This document shows, piece after piece, positions 1 through 9,865 of a stretch of 64,000 bases of DNA. Numbering within the stretch: position 1 is the stretch's first letter; every line of letters starts with the position of its first letter. The DNA comes from Zygnema cylindricum (lineage: Eukaryota > Streptophyta > Zygnematophyceae > Zygnematales > Zygnemataceae), in assembly GCA_037447655.1 (NCBI GenBank), contig JBBHKE010001392.1:145369-209368 (forward strand), read 5' to 3'. Position numbers and translations under genes: made by a program. The notes below the pieces were generated by a model that had not been told where the DNA came from, made no database searches, and saw nothing but the letters and a program-made list of their open reading frames with translations.

Positions 1-1916
1 CAGAGGAGAATGGAAGCTTGCACTCGTTGTAAAGCCAGAGATAAGCGTTGACGATAAAAAGAAGTAAGGACCGAAGGAGAAGGGCGTTGACGATAAAAAG
101 AAGTAAGGACCGAAGGAGAAGGGCTCCCTGGTCCTCGGCGCTCGAAAGCACGTCGAGCGCAAGTACGGACAAACTCGTCCATTGCAACACCCAAACAACC
201 AAAGATCATAATAAAGTCATCCACAAGGTCCCGGTGGGCATAATCACGCTCCTTCGCCTTAGCGGCATCACGAGCCGCCACCCAAACATGTCGAGCCGCT
301 TGACCAACAAATGTAGCTGAAGTAGGGTTCGCCAAAACAATATCACCGAAGATGCGACGGGCACCATCAAGCAGAAAAACATCAATCCGACGCTTGGGAA
401 TAATATGAGAAACTTCCCGACGCACAGAAAAGCCCCCCTCTAAAGCGATAGTCGCAACGGCATCGCGAATAGTGTCGTCCGCCAAGATCAAATCTCCACC
501 ATGGGAGCAACGAAGCAAATGGACACCATCGGCCCCCAAGACGTGACCGCATAAACAAACAAGAGAGCCAAGTAAAGGAGGATGGGGGAGGCCAAGGCGA
601 AACCGGAGGGCGGTGGTGAATTGAGCCGGTGAGAATCGGAGAGTGGACAAAATCGGTGTAGCGAAAAGCCAAGACCCAGAACCAGGTCCGCCACAAGAGA
701 GAAGACGCGCACGCGAAGAATCGGAGGGACGCGCCTTGAGAAGGTCAGATTTAATGGCAGCGACAACCCGATCAGAAATCGATTCATGGACACGCTCTAC
801 AGATTTTGTAACAAGGGTGGAGAAAATTGGCACATCCACTAGGGCATGGGGAAAAAGAGAACGTGACGCGTTCAATAGAGATCGCTGGAAGGCGAACACA
901 CCGTCTGAAACCCGGGGGATAACAGTAGCTAGAACTAGGGTGTCCCCAGCCAAGAAACAGGAAACAAGAGTGGAGGCAATATGACACCAACTTCCCAAAT
1001 AGGCAGCGGGAGCAATACGAGCACCCGATTCAGGGGGCAAAACGTCACGAAACAACACATACACTGTGCCCGAGGGCCCCCCCGTTGAAAGGTGAGGAGA
1101 AGAGCTAAGAGCCTTAATGAAAACCTCCCGATCCAAAGTAAAACTCTCAAAAGGCTCAAAGGCGTGGATAGAAGGGGGTAAAGGGGAAGGGGCAGGGGGG
1201 TGGAGAGCTCGAAGAACCTCAATAGTAGAAGAAGATCCGGGGGCAGGGGTGAATGGCTATAGGGCCCAAACAGCTCGAGAAAAATCACCAACACGGCCTA
1301 AGTGAATTGCTTCACGATAAGAGGCTGGGACATCCGATGGCCTGGGTGGCCGAGGTGGTATGAAAGAGGTGCTCGATTCCCGATCCTCATGCTCGGCGTG
1401 GAGGGCCTTCCAGTCACCATGAAGGAATCGGCGACAACGAGCCATAGTTTCTCTAGCCCCACTCCCCCCTCCACAACCTGGAAGGACTAGCACCCAGAGA
1501 GAGAACATAAGAAGAAGAAGCAAAGGAGCAATGTCCGCTGGGTTTGAAGAAATGTGGGACAAGGGGAGGTGGAGGGCATCTTGTACTATTGTCCTGACGG
1601 CCATAGGAATACGGGTGTACAATCGCGGGCGAGGGGCTCCCAAATCGTAAGCCCCCAAAACATCTAACTCACGGACGTAATTCCAATCCTCCTCTGTAGG
1701 GCCTGATGGGAGTGTGGTCGACGACGATTGAGGAGAGGTGATAGACAAAGGACCACCTAGGGTTATACAATGTCGACAACTCCGTGTATGAAGGGAAATA
1801 CCGGCCCCCGCGGCAAAAAGGTTGTGACACCCAGGACATTCCAAACGCCTAGAAGGTTTACGAGGTTTGGGTGGAGGTGGGGGAGGGAGAAGGGAATAAG
1901 AAGGGCTTCCGGACAT
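1..1916 (-). pseudogene. Non-LTR retroelement ORF remnant (RT-type, palm missing)
   Basis: One minus-strand frame runs from an ATG at 1916 to the window edge with a single in-frame stop (TAG, 1257-1259). The N-terminus has a Cys/His finger (starting CPGCHNLF) followed by a W/P-rich region ending GRVGDFSRAVWAL. After the stop the same frame goes on through a short RT-leading stretch (GGPSGTVYVLFRDVLPPES). It then reaches the conserved C-terminal block seen in LINE-like proteins: CGGPGSGSWLFATP near 695, an RFRLGLP segment, a CLCGH...GVHLLRC cysteine motif, and an RRIDVFLL...GDIVLANP segment. Only about 300 bp separates the RT-leading part from the C-terminal block, so the catalytic palm (the YxDD region) has no room. 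I infer an internally deleted retroelement or a derived non-RT protein. The ORF continues past the left edge. Confidence 0.7.
46..123. repeat. 39-bp tandem duplication
   Basis: The unit beginning gcgttgacgataaaaagaag occurs twice, at 46-84 and 85-123. Because 39 is a multiple of three, it adds an in-frame 13-residue repeat to the C-terminal part of the minus-strand retroelement ORF without breaking it. Confidence 0.9.
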
Positions 1917-3618
1917 GGTTACTAAGTCAAAGAAGCCATGGGAATTGGGAGGGTGAGAGGAAGAGAAAGCGTGGGAGAGGAAAAGGAACCATGTGGGATG
2001 GATGGGGGAATTGGAAGAGTACATAAAAGTACTTAAAAAGAGTATAGAAAAGTATTGAAAATACAGCATTTGACATTCGGACATTTCAACGTAAAGAAGG
2101 CGACCGACGGTCGCAGATGTAGCATTTTTCATAGCATGAGCCATGAAGAGTTAAGGATTAGAGGTTCAGGTTTCGACGCGTGGCACATTGGTGCAATCAT
2201 GGCATCGTGGCCGTCGAATCGTAATTGGAGGAAATATTGTCGGTGAAACATTCGCGTGCCAAATTGACGTCCGCGCCATATTTCTTTCGAATCATGTTCC
2301 GTACACGCATTGGAGTTCACGTCAGAAATTCACTGCCCAGGATTTCCGTACAGGCAAACTCTTTAACGTGTCATGATACACGTCACGCACATGCGGCACG
2401 CTGAACCTCTTTGTCGTTTTATGCTCGTCTCGTGGGCAGAATCACAAAGCAGACACGTGGCGTAGTGCTAACGTGAGTGTGTTCGATCCACAGCATATGC
2501 GAAAACAATTGTTTCGTTCTCACATTTTTGTGCTTATTCGTGCAGTCTAGTTAAGTTTGTCAGTTTTCCCACCTGCGCTTGTATAGTATTTATGGGGATA
2601 GCGGTGCGTTCTTATTATAACTGAAAGTACATTTGCTTCTAGTATTGCAAAAAGAATGATTTTTATTTTTCTTAAAATTTCCCGTTATGCAATGTATTCT
2701 ACAATTTTCGATTTTAACATATCTTTTTCTTTTTCCTCCTACAACTGGAGTGACAACCAGTTTTGGTGTGCTCGGAGACATTATTATTATTATTGTTGAA
2801 CCTAAAGCTTATATTGCATTCACTGGTAAAAGAGTCATTGAAAACCTAACTATTGAAAAATGTCAACCAAAAATTCACATTTTTTGATTATATTTTGTTC
2901 ATTTTTATCTATCATAAAAGAAAGAAAATGTACAAGATTTTGTATGGCTAAGAAATTCACGCCAAAAGTACAATCCCAATCTACAATAAAGTACTTCTCC
3001 TTAAATTCCCACTCTGCAATCCTTTTGCTTTCTTTCAAATTGAGAACCCTGACTTTCCTGTTCCATATTGAGGAGAATTGGAAGCTTCGTGGCTATGGCA
3101 AATTTGTTCAAAAGTTTATATTAATGTACAGACATCGATGAATTGACGACCAACAATATATATATTTATTTTTTTTCTTTTTTTTGGGTCTCAAATGGCA
3201 TGAAATAAGCATTTGATCAGATTATTGCGACTCCGTGAGATTCATTCTCACAAAAAAAAAAAAAGTTGATACCATGAAGCTATAAACTCTTTAAACCCTA
3301 AAAAAAAAAAAAAACACAAATGCCTAAAAAACCCAAAAAAACCCGAAAAAAAAAGAGCAGAGGACAAAATGAAGGGATTTGAAACATTGAACCAGAATGA
3401 CATACAGGACGCACAAAAAAAAAAGGAAAAAAAAAAAAAAAAGCTGTAAAATCCTTTTCACCCTCTCAGCGTCAACAACAGTACTAATATCGAATACTGA
3501 ACATCAGGAATTTCGCAACACAAATACTTGCGAAAATATGTACCAATCTATTGTCAATTAGTATGGATATGTAATCCTTAAAAGAAATAGACTAAAAATC
3601 AGTTTCACATAACCATTT
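1917..3618. other. Intergenic, A+T-rich, no gene recognised
   Basis: Only short chance frames with no recognisable domain are seen. The right half is rich in A and T homopolymers. This stretch lies between the start of the retroelement ORF and the stop codon of KDTA, so it should contain the KDTA 3' untranslated region. Confidence 0.5.
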
Positions 3619-5505
3619 TCAAAACGCGGAAAAGATAGTTTTTTCCAAAAGTGAAAAAGTTCGATCCACGACTCCCGACGCCAATTTTTCGACCACCTTT
3701 CTCACCTCCTCCCCTTTTTTTTTCAAACCTTCCTCGTCTCTAAAAGCCTCTTTCAAAGTTTCGAGAAACTGCTCCTCGTCTCTCACCTGTCAGATTTTCC
3801 CCTTTAGACGCCTGATTTAGTTTATTTCGTTTTTCTTTTGTTTTATTTTGCCATTTCAAGATTTTCTAGTTAATACCAGTGAGGAAAAACTACGCAGAGA
3901 CAAACAAATCAAGTTAAAATGAGTCAAAAAAAGTCAAATTAAGATACGTTGAAAAAAAAGGCGATTCGAAAAAGGTTCGACAGGATGAATAATAAAAAGT
4001 CAATGGGAGTCGAGATTCGCCAAAAGAAACAGAGTAGTGAAAAAAAGGTCAGGAAACCGAAAAGAAAAACAAAAACAAAAAAGGAGTGATGATAACGGGC
4101 CAAAAATAAAGTCGAAAAGAAAAATGTCAAGCCAGAATCAGAAAAAATCATCACTTTCAAATATCAACAATAAATAAATAATTAAATAAATAAAATAAGA
4201 ACACAAAAAAATTGCATGCCAAAAAACTGAAACTCCATCGTGGCATTTTTACCCATAAAATTACACATTAACTTGCAATGAATCGATTCTAAAAAGTAGA
4301 AAGGACAGACCTGACATAGAGCCGAGGGTTTCAGTTCAGTAATCATATCCGCAAAAGGGCCCACGTGAAACCCTACCGTTCTCCCCAACAGAATTACGTT
4401 AACCAAAACTGAACCATTAACTGTTAACTATTAACTGTTAACTGTTTAACTGTTACAAAACGCCTGTCAATCACTAAGTGCTACATTTCAAAATGTACGT
4501 TATCTATTTGACTGTTACCTTTTAGCTTGTCCAAAATCAAACTGTTTTCTGTTAACCACAACGGGAAAAAAAAAACGGCAAAAAAGAATCTTCCCAAAAA
4601 AAGAATGAAAGTCTTCTTCTGATTCATGAAAAAAATCTCTCTCTCCCTCGATCTTACGAATATTTCTAGCCCTAATATCAGGTCAAAAGAAAATATAAAC
4701 CCAGTTTATACCCAAACTCACCCGAAATCACAAAACAACCTTCCCAGGAAGCTTCCGAGAAATTGTGTCCGCTCATTCCCGGAAAGAGAGAACCTCCCAC
4801 AAACGCCAAAGGAACCATTCCGTACAACTTCTTAAGCTCTCCTTTTGGCAGAAAAAGACAAAAGGAAGGAAGAATCTATGGAAAATTAGGGTTTGTTTGT
4901 CATTTCCTAGAAATAAGACAAAAAACACATCCGATAAGAAAAAAAAAAAACCAGTAATAAAAATGTTATTCGTAAAATTTTGCAGTAAAGCAAAAAAAAA
5001 ATTTGAGAACAGGACAAAGAAATTCCGAAAATAAAAATTGAAAAGACCTCCAGTTTCTTTTTGTATCTTTAGATTATTTCATCCTCTCTCTCTCTATCTC
5101 TCCCCTTCCCTCTTCCTCCACTCTCCCTCCCTCTCCCTCCCCCCCTCTCACCCAGTGTATCCGCCAGGTAGATATCGGTGCTCTCTGTTATTTTCTCCTG
5201 AAGGGACCGTCGGGAAACAGAGAGACCCTGGCCCACAAGCATCTGACACGTGGCAGTTTTTGTCTTATGTGAGAATGGGAAACCAACACAACTTGCAGCA
5301 TCATTTTGTCTTATATGGACTCACATCAACATGTGACATCTGTCACTTCATGGACTTACACCGATCTAACAAATCCCCCTCTCACTCTCCTCCCCCTCCC
5401 TCTCCCTCCTCTTGCGCGACACGTGTAATGTCCTTTGTCTCTTGTGTGACAGCAGCATGTAAGACAAAGCAACGACACACGTGACGTGACATGTGGCAAT
5501 TATTG

Positions 5506-5553
<48 letters not shown>

Positions 5554-7624
5554 AGGGGGGCGCAAGAGAAAAACAATGCTCCATCTCTCACTCTAACCTT
5601 CACAAAACAAAACAAAAAATAAATAAAAATCACTAAATCATGCACTTCTATCTCCACAGTTTCCCACCTCCCACCTCTCCCCTCCCCTCCCTCCAATAGG
5701 TGGGAGAAGGGGAAGATGAGCGGTTGTGGATCAGGTGGTTGGGAGGTGCTGATCAGATCAGACCGGATTAACGGACCTGGACGAAAGTGGTGTGCTATTA
5801 TATAGTATTATATTATATAATATAATATTATATTATTATTAAGATTATATTATGAGAAATTATTGATGACGTGGAGATGAAGGAGCCCTGGGCGAGGAAG
5901 AGGACAAATTGACATTGGAAAGGGAAAAGGATAGGGAGGAAGTTTAGACCTAGTCTACGCTAGGAGAGAGAGGAAAGGGAGAGGGATTTGGAGAGAGAGG
6001 AAAGGGAGGGCCCCATGACTCCGTTTTTGAAAGAAGACTCTCTTTCAAGCGGACATTAGAGAGAGAGGGGGAAAGAGAGAGAGAAAGAGAGAAAGAGAGA
6101 GAGGGAGTGAGAGAGAGAGAAGAGAGAGCGAGAAAGAGAGAAAAAACCATTTTTTTTAGAGCTTTTAGTCCTCTCCGAACTATGTGAGGAGGAGCTCATC
6201 AACTACTTCGAAACTTTTTAGCAGATTCAACTATACTATGTACCGAAATTAGTGTGGCAGTACCCTCCGTCCTCCGTACTATATACAGGGTACGATCCGT
6301 ACCTTGGTCCCACGCTATTTATTGGCTGGGGAATAGAAGGTTCTATCTATACGATCAAATCAGAATGCATCACAAAAAAAAGGACGAACAATAACGTGAC
6401 ACAAGTCACAATCTGTAACGAAGTCGTTCTCATCAGACAAACCAGAATACAACAAAAAAAATTGGAATGACCCAATACGGGAAAAGAAAAAATCACACCT
6501 AAGTTCCAGTGAACGTAATTGGACCGACACAAGGAAAACTAAAATATATATTTAAAAAAATCCATATTATTTGGACCACGCTGACTCAGCGTCCTTTGTA
6601 GAGTGGAACCTACTTGTTGTCGGTGGAACCTTTTGGAAATGGGGAAGAGGGACTTATGGCATTCATTTCTTAGTGTGGACAGGTAGGTTTGTTCGGAGGG
6701 GGAGGGAGAGAGGGAGAGGGAGAGAGGGAGAGGAGAGAGAGGGGAGAGAGTGATGAGAGGAAAGGAGAGGAGAGGAGAGGAGAGAAGAAGAGAGGAGAGG
6801 AGAGGAAAGGAGAGGAGAGGAGAGGAGAGGAGAGGAGAGAAGAAGAGGGCGAGAGGGAGAGAGAGAGAGCGAGGGGGGGGGAAGGGAGAGGGGGAAAAAG
6901 GGAAGAATGGGGAAGACAGACAGAGAGATAAGAGGGAGAGAGCGAGAGAGACAGAGAGAGGGGGAGGGAGAGAGAGAGGCAGGGAGAGATAAGAGTTGTC
7001 ACCTTTTCTCTTTTCTTAGGGGGGAAGGGAGAGAGAGGGAGGGCCGTGGTCTCTCACCTTCCTCCTCCCCCGGATGAGTGCTTGCTGCCAGCCACACTTG
7101 CCGCCCTCCCATTGGTCCAAAGGAGGAATCCTCTCCCTCCCCCCCATCCCCTTCCTCTCCTCCCTCTACCCCCTCTTTCTCCCTCTCCTCCCCTTGGAAA
7201 GTTGCTGCCAGGCACCAATTTTAGTGTGGATGTCAAAAAATAACTTTTAGGGATTTTTTTTTTAGGTCTTTTCTCTATGGTTTTGAGGGAGAGAGGGGAG
7301 GAAAGAAAAGGGAAAAGAGAGAGAGAGGTTGTGAGAGAGAAAGTTTGGAGATTATTTTGAGGTCTTTTCTTTACGTTTTTAAGAGAGGGAGGGAGGGAGA
7401 GAGGGAAGGGAAGAAAAGGGAGGAGAGAGAGGTTGTGAGAAAGGTTACTTGTTGCAGGGAGAGGGATTTCTTCTTTTTCATCTTTTCTTTTTGGGAATCT
7501 AGTTAATTAAGAACGCATAGGGATATACGATAAAAATAATAGAGAGACATAGAGAGACAGAGAGAGAGAAGAGGGAGGGAGAGCCCGCACAAAGGAGAGA
7601 GAGAGAAGAGGGAGGGGGAGCCTG

Positions 7625-7685
<61 letters not shown>

Positions 7686-8762
7686 ACAAATGGGACCATA
7701 CCATATTTAAGGTTTCCCGGAAAACGAATGGAAAAGGGGTTTACGCCCAATAGTTGCAATCTAACTCCCTCCATCGAATTCTATTTGATCCCAAAGGAAA
7801 AAAAAAAGGAAAAAAAAATAGAACAAGGAAAAAAAAAGCAACGGAAAGGTGGGAAAGAGTAGGACAAAAATATTCAACGGGAGAAAAAAATACATGTATA
7901 TAATATAAATATATATAAGGGTACAAAAAAAAGGAAGTGATAAAATTACATCAACTGCGATTATAATTGTCAAAATTTTAATTTGTGTTTTTATTTCTAT
8001 TTATTTACTTTTTTTTTCTGTTTTCTGTCTGTGTGTGGTGTTCTCTGTAATTCAGTTTTTTTTTTTTTTTTTTTTCTTTTTTTTTTTTTTTTTCCTTTTT
8101 TTTTTTTTTCTTTTCTGTTATATTTTGAGAATTTTTCTTTGCAAAATCCAACAGAAAGGATTTGCCGTAAAGTAAAAAAAAAATTGTATCGTCGCGAAAA
8201 CTTGTCGCCGAGAAAAGATGTCTATGGAAACAAAAAGTAATGAACGGATGCAAAAGTTTGTAATACTGCAAAAAAAAAATTGTGCTATTGAAAAAATGTG
8301 TCGTTAAAAAAATGGTAGATGCAAAAAAAATGTTCGTTGGAAAAAGAAATTGTATCTACGAAAACATGAATTTGAAAAAAATGAATAAATTTGCATAAAT
8401 TTGAATAAATTAACTTGAATTTGAATAAATTTGCATATATTTAAATAAATTTGAACAAATTGGAATCAATTCGAAGAAATTTTAACAAATTTTAACAAAT
8501 TTGAATTAATTTGCACAATTTTAAATAAATTTGCATAAATTTGAATAAGTTTGAAAAAAATTGAGTAAATTTGAAAAAATGTTACAGACACAGTATTGAT
8601 ATCTGCCGGTTTTTTCACATATCAAGTATCGAGTAAATACTTTTCCTTCATAGAGATAAATAAGATAATTCATAAAATGTTTCTCCTTTTCAGTCATTAG
8701 ACCTTTTCTTTTTTTCCTCGGTTAACGTCCAGATGTGAGTTTTTGAAAAAGTAATATCGATA

Positions 8763-8793
<31 letters not shown>

Positions 8794-9729
8794 CTTTTTC
8801 CAGGATTGGGTTTATTTTTTCCGCATCTGTACCATCGAAATGTGAGGTTTTGAAAAATCGAAAAAAAAAATGAAAAAATTGATGCAACATTTCCGTTCCC
8901 GTTTCCGTTCCCGCTCCCGTTTTCAATTCCGTTTCCGTTTTCCTTGCTTTTCTTTTCTTTGCTTTTCCTTCCCTTTCCTTCTGCTTCCATTACATTTTCC
9001 TTTCCTATTCTTTTCTTTAAAACCTTTTCCATGTTTTCTCCCCGTGGGCGTGACTATCTGAAACATCTATCTTTCCTTTTCCTTCCCTTTCCCTCCCCTC
9101 CCCTCCTCTCCCCTCCCCTTCCCTCCCCTCTTCAAAGAGTCCTCCCTCTCTCCTCACAAGGGGGCGAGACTACTTGAAACCTCCATATTTCTTTTCCTTC
9201 CCTTTCCCTCCCCTCCCCTCTTCTTCCCCGCCCTCCACTTCCCTCCCCTTCCATCTTCAAAGATCTCTCCCTCCCTCCCTCCCTCCTCACCGTGGGCGTG
9301 ACTATCTGGAACCTCCCCAGGAGAGCCTCTATGAGGTGGCGGCCAATGGAAAGGCGCCACCTGGCGTGTGACGTCACGGACAGCCGGGCGTTCAGGAGGG
9401 CCAGGGGGACCTGGGGGGGGTGAGGGAGGGGGTGGGAGAGAGGAAGGGAGGGGGAGAGAGGGAGGGAGGGGGAGAGAGGGAGGGAGGGGGAGAGAGGGAA
9501 GGGGGAGAGAGAGAGGGAGGGGAGGGGAGAGGGGGATAGATTGGGTGCGGGTTTTGGAGAGATAGAGACGGACAGGGACACACAGAGAGAGCGGGCAAAG
9601 AAAACGGAGAGGGAGAGGAAAAAGGAGAGTGGAGAAATAAACAGAGACAGGCAGAGATCGACATAGACACAAACAGTGGGAGAAGAAGAAGGAGAAGGGC
9701 AGTTGGAGACAAACACAGAAAGTGAGAAT

Positions 9730-9784
<55 letters not shown>

Positions 9785-9829
9785 AGAGCGAGAGAGAGAG
9801 AGAAAGAGATAGGGAGAGAAAACGAGGGG

Positions 9830-9865
<36 letters not shown>

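Noticed and set aside
6585-6660. Candidate KDTA exon on the minus strand (LFPISKRFHRQQ before a gtaggt donor)
   Set aside because: The end phase fits, but there is no acceptor in the required phase and similarity to the PRHP segment is too weak.
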